DNA of 64,000 bases from Triparma columacea (lineage: Eukaryota > Sar > Bolidophyceae > Parmales > Triparmaceae), in contig BRYA01000310.1 of assembly GCA_030267965.1 (NCBI GenBank), positions 124,001-188,000 on the forward strand. Reading direction: 5' to 3'. Position numbers and translations under genes: made by a program. Below, one piece after another: positions 32,676-41,790 of this stretch. Position 1 is the stretch's first letter; every line of letters starts with the position of its first letter. Under the pieces are notes generated by a model. It did not search any database. It was not told the origin of the DNA and saw only the letters and a program-made list of their open reading frames with translations.

Positions 32676-34724
32676 TTAGAACTCCTTGCACCAGTCATCT
32701 TCCCCATTGTAGGGTGGAACCTCATCTGGCTCGACTCCTTCAAGACTTTGCTCGAAGTAGAAGGTGTCGGTCTGGCCGCTAAGGGTTGGGAAGTAGGGCG
32801 CTTGTGCCTTGCCTGCTATGAGGTCCTTAAAGTCTATGTTGGAGAAGAAGGTGTGTTCCCGGATGTCTTTGTGCTTGCCTATTCTCGACGAGGCGTGGGT
32901 GAGGCAAGATTGGAGGAGGTGAGCGGCGTCATTGAATTTTTCAATGAATTTAGGGTGCAGTTTAAGGGCCGCCTTGCCCATTCCGATCATGCAGACGTCC
33001 TTGAAGGTCCTCTTGAGGTTGCCGCCTGTGTCAAAGGGGTTCCTTCCCATGTACATTTCGAAAAGGACGCATCCAAGTGCCCACCAGTCTGCTCCCTGGT
33101 CGTATCCCACCGACATGCAAAACTCTGGCGCCATGAACTCCGGTGTTCCGCACATTGTGAATGCTAGAAGTGAGATTTCCGTCCTCCCTCGACCAACTTC
33201 CACGACGGCAGGGAGGCGCTTTGCGAGCCCCAGATCCGCAACCTTTAGGTACCCCTCCTGGCTAATGAGACAGTTCTCCGGCTTGATGTCCCTGTGCACA
33301 AAGCCCTTGGTGTGAATGTGGTGGATTGCCTCGGATATGCAGGCAGAGAAAAATATGGCAATGTCGTCCTCAAGAGTACCTTGTTCTATCATGTAGCTCA
33401 TCAGATCTCCCCCTTGGACAATCTCCGTGAGAAAGTAGAGCGAGTCGCGGGTGCTGAATGTCTCGTAGAGCTTAATAACGCAGAACGAGTCGCAGGCTCT
33501 GAGTGCATTTCGCTCTGACACCGCTCGGAGGCCTTGCCTGGCGTTGACAAGGTTCGCCTTGCTCAGTTCCTTCAGAGCGAAGTAGTTGTTTTGGTCCTTT
33601 TGCTTTGCAAGAAAGACGCAACCAAAGGTCCCTTTGCCGAGAAGGGAAATTTTCTCGATGTCCTCGAATTTTACGTCAGACCTTTTCCATTCAGCCTTGT
33701 CGACTTCCTCCTTGGTGAGTCCTGATAGTGTCCTCTGGGCCGACCTGTAGCTATTCTCGAGAGCCTCCATGGCAAGGCACGATTGAATTCTCCTGAAACT
33801 TACCAGTCCTAAGCTCCACAGCACGCAGTCAGTGACGCAAATAGCAGTGGCACTCCTGCCGATCCCGTAGACCAAACTTAGCTCTCCAAATACACCACCA
33901 CTCTTCTGTTCCCCGACTTGAGCACCACCTATGTGGAAAGCGATTGTTCCCGACTCGACGATGTATAGCTTGTCTCCCGGTTCTCCTTGGCGACACACAA
34001 CAGAGCCCTTCTCCAAGTTCTCCTCCTCCAGCTCCTGGATAAACATTTGCTTGATTAGAGATTGGGTGCCTTCGAACATAAAATGGTCTAATGCCATCTT
34101 CATGGCGAGTGTTGCTGCCTCTGACTTGCGTTGGAATGACGGCGAAATCGCAAAGGACTCCTTGTCACCGAGGACGTGTTTGGAGAGAAAGTCACTGAGA
34201 CCGGTAGAGTACAGTTGCCTATTCTTGCTCGTTGAGTGACTTCTCATCCCGGTACTGTTGCTGTTGTCGTCATCGACAAGTCTTCTATTTTCGTTTTGGT
34301 CATCGTTACTCTCGGGGAGAGAAGTAGCGCCCCCAACGACCTCGCCCCCCGCTCGCCCCTCGTTTCCCCCCACACTACGACTTATTTTTCCTTCTTGGCC
34401 CTCGTTCGTACCATTATTTATTCCATCTTGCTGCCACTTGCCATCTCCGGCCTTCCTCTGCCTAAGCTTTGGTCTCACGTTGCCAGAGTTCGATTCTTCT
34501 CTCAAGTGAACGATCCCGTGAACAGTACTATGTGTGTTGTCACTATGAGACGGCATACCTGATTGATCAGCCTGTGAACCAGGAGGCCGGGAAGGCGGAG
34601 GGTCCATTCCAGAGATTTTCTGGGTATTTCTTATTCCATCTTTCAGATATGATGCTTCTCCGCCGAGCAACATTGTCGGGTTACCCGGTGTTGCCGGTGA
34701 GTGGACAGAAGCGCCGCCACCCAT
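32676..34724 (-). CDS. Cyclic-nucleotide-dependent AGC protein kinase (PKG-like), one cNMP domain
   Basis: Single exon, 682 residues. The N-terminus MGGGASVHS fits N-myristoylation. About 180 polar residues follow, then one cNMP-binding domain with phosphate-binding cassette FGELSLVYGIGRSATAI; the Ser after the key Arg is compatible with cGMP but does not prove it. The AGC kinase domain has GKGTFGCVF, FALKELSK, HRDIKPENC, activation segment TMCGTPEFMAPEF and a C-terminal hydrophobic end DDWCKEF. The metal-binding DFG is DLG (ADLGLAKR). Animal PKG has two tandem cNMP domains; here only one is recognisable. Likely a membrane-tethered second-messenger kinase. Confidence 0.9.
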   Translation of the reverse strand: MGGGASVHSPATPGNPTMLLGGEASYLKDGIRNTQKISGMDPPPSRPPGSQADQSGMPSHSDNTHSTVHGIVHLREESNSGNVRPKLRQRKAGDGKWQQDGINNGTNEGQEGKISRSVGGNEGRAGGEVVGGATSLPESNDDQNENRRLVDDDNSNSTGMRSHSTSKNRQLYSTGLSDFLSKHVLGDKESFAISPSFQRKSEAATLAMKMALDHFMFEGTQSLIKQMFIQELEEENLEKGSVVCRQGEPGDKLYIVESGTIAFHIGGAQVGEQKSGGVFGELSLVYGIGRSATAICVTDCVLWSLGLVSFRRIQSCLAMEALENSYRSAQRTLSGLTKEEVDKAEWKRSDVKFEDIEKISLLGKGTFGCVFLAKQKDQNNYFALKELSKANLVNARQGLRAVSERNALRACDSFCVIKLYETFSTRDSLYFLTEIVQGGDLMSYMIEQGTLEDDIAIFFSACISEAIHHIHTKGFVHRDIKPENCLISQEGYLKVADLGLAKRLPAVVEVGRGRTEISLLAFTMCGTPEFMAPEFCMSVGYDQGADWWALGCVLFEMYMGRNPFDTGGNLKRTFKDVCMIGMGKAALKLHPKFIEKFNDAAHLLQSCLTHASSRIGKHKDIREHTFFSNIDFKDLIAGKAQAPYFPTLSGQTDTFYFEQSLEGVEPDEVPPYNGEDDWCKEF

Positions 34725-35141
34725 CTTTACTAGGGGGGGATTGTCAGATCGGTAAAAAGTCCGAAGATAGAAGGGGGGGGTTGGATAACAATAAGAGGCC
34801 CACAGATCAGCGAAACAGTGAAAGATACGCTAGTACTGTGTCACTCGACGGGGGAAGAAAGTGGTCTTTGCGATTATGATTTGCTTGGACTTCTGCTTGT
34901 TGGAAACCAGCTCTTTATCTAAGAAGAAGAGGTGGGGATTGGGGAGTCGGGAGAGGCAATTTTGGCTAAGTGAATTTGATTGGAAAGAAGGCGTGCGCTC
35001 ATCCCGACAGGCCTCCGGGCCCTGTCCCGGGATACAGAGCATGCCACGACAAAAAAATTCAAAGCTCAACAATTCTTTAAGCCGACCACCCACACTGCAG
35101 AGAAGCGCTCTCTGTTCACTCTCTCAGACGCTTTTGACGCA
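34725..35141. other. 417-bp region upstream of the PKG-like kinase, no gene seen
   Basis: Probably the promoter and leader of the minus-strand kinase. No supportable open frame or recognisable site. Confidence 0.5.
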
Positions 35142-35703
35142 CTAGGGTTGGCAAAAAGTTTTAGAAAGTAATAACTTGTGTAACATTACGATCACCAAGT
35201 GGGGAGGGGTTACATGTGGCAGCACCACCCGCAACAGCACCCGCATCAGCACCAGCACAAGCAAGAGCAAGAGCAAGAGCGGCACGATCGTCGCGACGCA
35301 ACGGAGCGTGTCGACCGAGGTCACGGCTTGCAGTATGGGCTTGCCGCCCCTCGACCCAATATATTGATCCAGAGGGCAAATCAACTGCTCATAAACTCCT
35401 GCTCGCTTGTGTTCTGCAACAATTTTTACTGCCTCAACAAGCCTTCCAGGCAGGGTGTACTCGAAGGGAATCCCTGCGGCCTGCGATTTGGTCTCAACTG
35501 CCGGAGACTCGTCACAGCTCGAGGGTGGACAAGAGGTGGGGGTACAAGGCACACTGTTAGTTGTTTCGGGGGGCCTTAGTTTCTTGCACCGTGGTGGTAA
35601 CAACTTCCTGGGGTGGCATACCCATCAGCGAAGAAGAAAGATAGAAGACGAAGAAGCACACAAACGCCACGCCACAACCACGAAATATCTCGGATGACCT
35701 CAT
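35142..35703 (-). other. Possible small secreted or membrane protein gene, structure unresolved
   Basis: From an ATG at 35703 a 48-residue frame begins MRSSEIFRGCGVAFVCFFVF, a convincing signal peptide or anchor, and stops at 35557. A second, overlapping frame (to 35142) has a protein-like stretch, GIPFEYTLPGRLVEAVKIVA followed by EHKRAGVYEQL, before a repeat-derived Leu-rich run. I could not find a donor/acceptor pair that joins the two in phase, so this may be one spliced gene, a decayed gene or chance. Tandem CAAGAG-type triplet repeats lie at about 35255-35283. Confidence 0.3.
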
Positions 35704-36364
35704 GTTAGGTTGCTGTGATCAATTGGCAAGATTTTTTTTCTTTACTCCGTTGGACTCCGGAGTGGGGGAACCTTGAACCGAGAACAACCACCACCTCTTT
35801 TTTGCAATAACCTACTTGATTGCACCCTATATTACGTCGTATCGCCGAGTTATTACCCGCTGATCCAAAGTAAGCGCGTATGCTTAGAAATACTTAGAAA
35901 TTTGAGTCGGAAGTGTTCGCAGAAGCCCAACCTTCTCACGCCATCCTCAGCAACTCGTTTAGTGTCCAAGCCAATTCCATCCTGCTCTTGAGGTAAGCGA
36001 GTCCGGGGAGGGGTTCGCAGCCTTCATGTTGGGGTTCTGGGGGCGTCTGGAGGGGGTTCGTTGTATCTTCTCGTGATGTGGCCTGTTGCGACCTGCATTA
36101 TTGCTGGAGCACGAGGGGGCCATGAGGAAATAACAATATTCTAACATTCTAACATATTATTAACACCAACCCATTCAAACAATCAACCACAAGTAATACA
36201 GAAAATCGTGTTGCTAGGCTGTAAAGTTGCTGCGCGGACCTCAGTGATACCTCTACCAGCCCTCATCCAATCCTCCCTCCCTTCACTCGCCCACCACTTC
36301 ACCTCGTCCAACCTTCGAACGACCTCTTCCCCTATAAGATCGACAAAGACAGCACATCATCGTG
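35704..36364. other. 661-bp intergenic region, no gene seen
   Basis: AT-richer than flanking genes. No supportable coding sequence. It presumably holds the promoter of the sulfotransferase-glycosyltransferase gene that starts at 36365. Confidence 0.5.
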
Positions 36365-38698
36365 ATGCCAGCCAAACACGCCCTCATTGGTAGTCTGCAC
36401 CGAAGATTTCAGAAAAGTCTGTTAGCCATGTTCTTCTTTGCGGTCGGTTTTTTGTTTTACTACAACTCAAGACTTTCGGCGATTTACTTATCGAACCTTG
36501 TTCCTTCATTGTCCACCGACACTACGTGCTCAATCGTGTTCCACTACCACGTGGGTGCCACAGGAGGTTCCGCACTGCGTGCTTGGTTCAACCGTTCTAA
36601 ACGATGGGATGTCACCATCAACCCGTCTCCGGGACCATGGACGTCATTTACGGGGCGTCAATACGTTGAAGTCCATTGCTCGGAACAGTGGAATCTAAAA
36701 CAATCAGTGAAATTCATTGAACAACTTCGACGTGACAATCAGAACAGAACAGGCGGTCGATGCGCAGTGTCGTCGTTTGTCGTCCTCCGAGATCCCGTGG
36801 ACGGACTGTGTTCGGCGCAATCCCACGCGCACAGCGATTATCTTAAATATGCCGAGGGCGACGGACTGAACCTTTTGACCAAAATCACTAAATACGCTCG
36901 ATCCGCGTGTGACCGGAAACCCCATCTGCACGTCACGCATTCTGATGCAGAGGCCGCCGTTGCGAACTTTCGTACGTTTGACCATATCGTGCCTTTGGAC
37001 AATTTGACAGCCTGGTTCGGGAGTACATATGGTGGGGTACTATGGGGATATGGAAAGGGAAAGGAGGCGCCACTTGTCATAACACTGGCTGAAGTAATGA
37101 AGCAAAAGCCGAAACCGCCTAAGAGGTGTGAGCTTCCAATCTGGACCCCTCACACGCTGGAGCACGATCGTTGGATTTGGGAGCATATTTTCCCGACCAG
37201 AGCCCCTCCCGCTCCACTAGCCCCTCCCGCTCCACTCGACTCTTCTGCCGTGCCACGCGCAATCGTCTCTGCAGCCTCCTTCAACCACTTTGACGTGTTG
37301 GTGGGCTTATTGGACTCGGTGCACCAGTTCAACCCCACGCACATCCCCGTATTCGTGTACGATCTAGGGCTCTCCGTGCCGGAGCACGACTATGTGCGCG
37401 AACGATACCCGTGGGTGACGCTTCGTCGGTTCAACTATTCAACGTACCCAGACTGGTTTGATGTCAGGGTTGCGAGAGGCGAATACGCGTGGAAACCCGT
37501 CATAATCAAGGAAATGCTGGACTCGACCGCGCACCAAGTGTTGTGGCTTGATTCTGGTGATCGACTGACGAGCCCCTCTGTGCTTCAAGAAGCATTCGCG
37601 ATTATCCAAAAAGATGGGTGGGTTTCAACCAAGACAAGTGGTACGACGCAAACCTGGGTGCACCCCAAAACGCTCGAGCACTTGCATGCAATCGGGATGG
37701 ACAAAGGTATGTGCAACGGTGCGATTATTGGTTTTGATCGAACCCATTCGGACATCTACGACACCGTTGTAGTCCCGTGGGAAGCGTGTGCGCTTGTGCG
37801 TCATTGCATTGCACCACTGGGCTCAAGCAGAGCCAACCATCGTCAGGATCAAGCAACTTTGACGGTTCTCTTGCATAAAAGCGGTCGGGACTGCATCATC
37901 AACGAAGGCTATTGGGATGGTGGTACGATGCATCCTGGGCCACTTGGCATCAAATTGCACCAGGACGGGCTCGCAAAAACGAAGCAATTCAATTCTACAA
38001 ACGACGATTGGTGCGGCGGGGAGTACGACATTGATCAAAAACGAATGATCCCCTTGCGGGGGGTGGCTCTGTGCAACGATGCACGAAACGTTCTCAACCA
38101 GAAGCCGCCGTACTTGTTCAATTTAGTGGGGAGTCCAGACATAAGCGGTGGTGGTCGAAAAGTCCCGTTTGTCCGCCTTGATGCTCAGAAACATTCTGAC
38201 ACCCGTCCGGAAATGTCCATGGTTATGCNNNNNNNNNNNNNNNNNNNNNNNNNNNNNNNNNNNNNNNNNNNNNNNAAACGAGTCTTTGGTGTGTCGGCAC
38301 GGTGTGGTCATAATTTTGACGAAACCATCAAGGTTGGTCGATGCGGTCCTGATATTGCAAACCCACTGCCACCAAATATCAACCGTTCACAATTCCACGT
38401 CACCGAAACGGTGAATCGTGGCCCTCTTATGCTTCACGCGAACCGTACGCGTGCACTGGGGTTTCTGGACGAAACGCGCTTTTTTTTGGAAAACGACGAG
38501 CACGACTTGAATCGGCGGGCGCTGGCCCGTGGATGGCAGGTAGGCTACCTGCCAATCGACTTTTTTGCCCCGTTGGACTTGTCAGCGAGACGCAATTCCG
38601 ACTTTCGTGCGTACACCCCAAAGTCGGTACAAGAGCAAGAGAGCCGCTACAAAGCCTATCGAATCCAGCTATCGCGGACCACACTTGATGGGGTGTAG
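36365..38698 (+). CDS. Golgi-type fusion: sulfotransferase-like, DUF1647-like and GT2-like domains
   Basis: Single exon of about 777 residues, with 47 unknown bases at 38229-38275. A cytosolic basic tail and signal anchor (LLAMFFFAVGFLFYYN, about 20-36) mark a type II Golgi protein. Residues 54-250 look like a carbohydrate sulfotransferase: 5'-PSB-like FHYHVGATGGSALRAWF and 3'-PB-like VVLRDPVDGLCSAQSH. After a Pro-rich linker made by an 18-bp tandem repeat, residues 299-560 resemble DUF1647-type proteins (AIVSAASFNHFDVLVGLLDS, VLWLDSGDRL). The C-terminal region after the gap (GPLMLHANRTRALGFLDETR followed by ENDEHDLNRRALARGW) resembles the acceptor half of GT2 glycosyltransferases. Probably both glycosylates and sulfates a secreted glycan; substrates are unknown. 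Confidence 0.75.
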   Translation: MPAKHALIGSLHRRFQKSLLAMFFFAVGFLFYYNSRLSAIYLSNLVPSLSTDTTCSIVFHYHVGATGGSALRAWFNRSKRWDVTINPSPGPWTSFTGRQYVEVHCSEQWNLKQSVKFIEQLRRDNQNRTGGRCAVSSFVVLRDPVDGLCSAQSHAHSDYLKYAEGDGLNLLTKITKYARSACDRKPHLHVTHSDAEAAVANFRTFDHIVPLDNLTAWFGSTYGGVLWGYGKGKEAPLVITLAEVMKQKPKPPKRCELPIWTPHTLEHDRWIWEHIFPTRAPPAPLAPPAPLDSSAVPRAIVSAASFNHFDVLVGLLDSVHQFNPTHIPVFVYDLGLSVPEHDYVRERYPWVTLRRFNYSTYPDWFDVRVARGEYAWKPVIIKEMLDSTAHQVLWLDSGDRLTSPSVLQEAFAIIQKDGWVSTKTSGTTQTWVHPKTLEHLHAIGMDKGMCNGAIIGFDRTHSDIYDTVVVPWEACALVRHCIAPLGSSRANHRQDQATLTVLLHKSGRDCIINEGYWDGGTMHPGPLGIKLHQDGLAKTKQFNSTNDDWCGGEYDIDQKRMIPLRGVALCNDARNVLNQKPPYLFNLVGSPDISGGGRKVPFVRLDAQKHSDTRPEMSMVMXXXXXXXXXXXXXXXXKRVFGVSARCGHNFDETIKVGRCGPDIANPLPPNINRSQFHVTETVNRGPLMLHANRTRALGFLDETRFFLENDEHDLNRRALARGWQVGYLPIDFFAPLDLSARRNSDFRAYTPKSVQEQESRYKAYRIQLSRTTLDGV
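37202..37237 (+). repeat. Two tandem copies of an 18-bp coding repeat
   Basis: GCCCCTCCCGCTCCACTA at 37202-37219 and GCCCCTCCCGCTCCACTC at 37220-37237, encoding a PPAPL-type linker between the sulfotransferase-like and DUF1647-like parts. Confidence 0.9.
38229..38275. other. Assembly gap (47 N) inside the fusion gene
   Basis: Unlike the other two gaps there is no homopolymer at its edges. As drawn, the frame is open and continuous on both sides. Confidence 0.95.
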
Positions 38699-39037
38699 TG
38701 TAGATAGGTATGAATCCTTCCCGTAAAATCGAACAATTTCGCTCCGAACTCGCAAGCACAAATTAGATCGGTAAAATTAATGGATTTGGTGGATACTCGG
38801 TCGGACGTGCTGGCAAATTTGGAAGATCCGCTCGGAACGGTTCTGAAAGTCTTCGACGGTAATTTCAAGGGGGGGAGGGGGGAATCAATGGGAAGGGAGG
38901 GAAGGGGGGGGGAGACGACAGGGGGGAGAGATGCGTAGAAAAAAGAAAACTCGTTTAAACTCGTGGGGTACTAAACTTAGTTTTATAACCAAACACATTC
39001 CAGGAATAGATACTGCATTTCTCAAACAACTCATAGC
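38699..39037. other. 339-bp convergent spacer, no gene seen
   Basis: Between the fusion gene stop and the stop of the minus-strand basic protein. Contains G-rich runs at about 38870-38925 and AT-rich sequence after 38938. No supportable open frame. Confidence 0.6.
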
Positions 39038-39646
39038 TTACGCGTCTCCCTTCTCCCTGTAGTTTACCTCTCGTTCTATCCTCCGCCTTACCCTATCCTG
39101 GACGGTGCTGTCCCTTCGTTCCCCAGTAAGGTAGACCTGGCTGTCCTTACCCATTACTCCACTTCTCCTCCGCATGCCCCCAACCGACTTCCTTCTCCCC
39201 CCCCCTCCCCGCATGGTACCTGACCCTATATCCCTGCGCGAAATCCCCACAGAGTTGCTGTTCCTGTGCACGCCTTTCTTCCCGCCGCCGCCCCCGTTAA
39301 TTTCGTGAAGTTTCTTCTCTCCTAAGAAGTCCATCCAGTTGTCAATGTATTCACCCTCTACCCCAAGCCTCGCCTTCTTCATACTAATTCTACTGCTCAC
39401 CAGCGCTGCGCTTTCACCTTGAGAATTCTGCTTCAATATCTGTTGCATGGCACTTGCCAGAATTGTCCTCCTGGGCATCCTTCCTTTTCCTCCGCTCATT
39501 CTCTTGTTTCTTTCTCCCAAGATACCACTCATCGAAGGACGCAAGTGCCTGATACTTGGCCTCACCACTGCACCCCCTCCCCCCGCCTTCTTCTCCTCCT
39601 CTTCCTTCACATCGGGGTGAGTTTCCTCCCACAGCTCCACAGGCAT
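39038..39646 (-). CDS. Unrecognised basic low-complexity protein, start uncertain
   Basis: Open frame of 202 residues from MPVELWEETHPDVKEEEEKK. The frame extends 13 residues further to a possible acceptor (TTTAG before 39685), giving FYVDIKGRIPERF. A first exon upstream is therefore likely but could not be placed in the 187 bases before the next gene. The product is basic and rich in Gly, Arg and Ser, with short helical segments (RRTILASAMQQILKQNSQGE, EYIDNWMDFLGEKKLHEING). No family recognised; cytoskeletal or nucleic-acid binding would both fit the composition. Confidence 0.55.
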   Translation of the reverse strand: MPVELWEETHPDVKEEEEKKAGGGGAVVRPSIRHLRPSMSGILGERNKRMSGGKGRMPRRTILASAMQQILKQNSQGESAALVSSRISMKKARLGVEGEYIDNWMDFLGEKKLHEINGGGGGKKGVHRNSNSVGISRRDIGSGTMRGGGGRRKSVGGMRRRSGVMGKDSQVYLTGERRDSTVQDRVRRRIEREVNYREKGDA

Positions 39647-39872
39647 AAACCTCTCAGGAATCCTGCCCTTGATATCAACGTAAAACTAAACGACCTCCCT
39701 ACCTCTTTACATTTCCAGATTATGTTGGTCCACAAATTAATATAACGCAGTTCTCATTCATCTCGCCAAGGTTGTGGTTGCGAGTAAATCGCGATTGGTA
39801 ATAGTTTCACGTTGGAGTTCAACGAGCAAAGAGAGAAAGAGAGAGAGAGCAACGTGTGACGTCTGGTACAAG

Positions 39873-41735
39873 TCACAAAATGAGGACATCTCCTGCTTTA
39901 ACCTCCGTGTACCCCTCTGATCCCTCCCCTGTGTTGAGGTCTCTGCGTTTCTCGTCTCGCCCTGAGTGTTCCTCCTGCTCCTCGAATTCGAACCCGAGGA
40001 AGAGCCTGAGGATGATCTGCCAAATCGTTTCTCCTCCTGGCCCATTTTCCTCCTGTGCCCGCAGCTCTTCCTTATGTGAGTCGAGCCCTTCCCTTATGAC
40101 GGTTGTAGGTGGCAGAACGACCGGTGAAGGTAGAGCGTGCTGTGATCCCAGTTCTTCGCTGTTTCTTCTCCTTCCGAGGTGCTGAACTCCTCCATCTCTC
40201 CTACCACCGTTACCCTGCACTCGGTCTGACCTATCGTAGAAGCCAACGTCAAGGAGTTCGAGCTCCCTTTCAAGTCTCTGTTGGTGAATCCTTATCACTC
40301 GGTTCCTTTCTGACATGAGTCTAGCCTCGTCCCGTAGATTGCGGTAGTGCTTCAAGGCACCCTTGAGACCTGTCTGGTCTAGTCCCTCGTCTTGATGAGC
40401 AATTTCCTGTGCTAAGTTTTCTATTTCGCGCCTGATTTCTTTCACCTTCTTCCAACCGTCCTCCACCAGGCTCTCCATCACGGATTGGATATCCAATGAA
40501 GAGGCTTCATCAGAGAACCTCATCATGTTCTCTACCTTTTCTTTGCACTCCTGCTCTGTGACGTCAACGCTTACAAGCTCCCCATTCCTTTCGATCACCG
40601 TATATCTAAAGCCTATCAGGCGCTCGCTGGTCGAATCATCAATCCTTACTTCGTCGTCAATGTGCCTATCGAATCTCTCAAGAAGACCCTCCAAGATGTC
40701 CATCTCCCTTCCAAACTCAACGTCGCATTCGTCCATCTCGCCCTTTATGCATTTTACGTTTTCCACGAGTCCCTTTGCCCCTCCCTTGATCAACTCGGAA
40801 ACGATACTGACTTCAGTCAACATGTCATTGTAAGTCCCTTTCAGTGTGCTTTCAAGCAACTGAACTTCGTGGAGCTCGTTGTGAGGACCGGGGGGGAGCA
40901 TAACATTCCTCCACCGACCGACCCTATACTTTCCTTTCCCGCCAGCCCCTTCCTTTTCACTAGTCAAGTGCTCCCTGAACACCCGCAAACATTCGTTCGC
41001 TTGGATAGTTTTGATGAACTCAAAAACTCCTTCCTCGCCCCCCTTCTCCCCTCCGCCGACGCCAAAACCCGGTACCAGTACCATTGCCAGCTCCCTCGTT
41101 CCGAACCCAGACTTCAGGAACAGCAAGAACCTCTCTGCATCGTCATTCCCAAGGATACGAACAATCTCACCACCAAAAGACTGTTTCAGAATCATCGGTT
41201 TCAGAGATTTCAACGATAAAACGCATTGAGGGGATGCACCAAAGTTCAATAACACGGATGCAGCCTCTACAGAACCCGCTAAGCAAGCCGTCAATAGAGG
41301 AGGCTCAGGAGGTTGCGTTGACAAAGCCTCTCCAGTCTCAGGGTCAGTAACCTCGCCAATGTCGCGGTCGTGAAGGACGGAGAAGGGTGGGAAGTCTAAT
41401 GATGGTTCCAGCAAGAATGACCGCTGGCTGGGATGGATTGGGGAGAGCACAGTGTCAATGGCATCCACCCTATTTGCCGTGACAGCCAAAGTTAACAGCT
41501 TTGACGAGCGCAGCAAAGATATGGGTGTAGATTTGGGAAGATCTTCCTCAGAAATCCCATCAGGAGTGTCCAAATGAACATCATCTCTCACCCCGTCCTC
41601 CCCCTGACCTTTCTCATTCTCGTGGACTTCAACAGCACGACAATTAAAGTCGATCACTTGTTCGTTCTCTGGAGCAGGCTCATGCTCGGATTTGAGATTT
41701 AATCCAGCGCTGTGTGTTGCAAACATGGGCCACAA
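39873..41735 (-). CDS. Unrecognised protein with ankyrin-like N-terminus and long coiled coil
   Basis: Single exon, 620 residues. Residues about 75-190 contain two ankyrin-like helix pairs (SSKLLTLAVTANRVDAIDTV and PLLTACLAGSVEAASVLLNF). Residues about 280-500 are helical and charged, with coiled-coil stretches (WKKVKEIRREIENLAQEIAH). The C-terminus holds a hydrophobic, possibly amphipathic segment (IWQIILRLFLGFEF) followed by an acidic tail. No catalytic motif. It shares a 55-bp divergent spacer with the ATAD3-like gene at 41791. Confidence 0.72.
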   Translation of the reverse strand: MWPMFATHSAGLNLKSEHEPAPENEQVIDFNCRAVEVHENEKGQGEDGVRDDVHLDTPDGISEEDLPKSTPISLLRSSKLLTLAVTANRVDAIDTVLSPIHPSQRSFLLEPSLDFPPFSVLHDRDIGEVTDPETGEALSTQPPEPPLLTACLAGSVEAASVLLNFGASPQCVLSLKSLKPMILKQSFGGEIVRILGNDDAERFLLFLKSGFGTRELAMVLVPGFGVGGGEKGGEEGVFEFIKTIQANECLRVFREHLTSEKEGAGGKGKYRVGRWRNVMLPPGPHNELHEVQLLESTLKGTYNDMLTEVSIVSELIKGGAKGLVENVKCIKGEMDECDVEFGREMDILEGLLERFDRHIDDEVRIDDSTSERLIGFRYTVIERNGELVSVDVTEQECKEKVENMMRFSDEASSLDIQSVMESLVEDGWKKVKEIRREIENLAQEIAHQDEGLDQTGLKGALKHYRNLRDEARLMSERNRVIRIHQQRLERELELLDVGFYDRSDRVQGNGGRRDGGVQHLGRRRNSEELGSQHALPSPVVLPPTTVIREGLDSHKEELRAQEENGPGGETIWQIILRLFLGFEFEEQEEHSGRDEKRRDLNTGEGSEGYTEVKAGDVLIL

Positions 41736-41790
41736 AAGCTATTTTTGGCTCTCCTCCAAAAAATGAATTCCTGAATGTGAATCCCATTTT

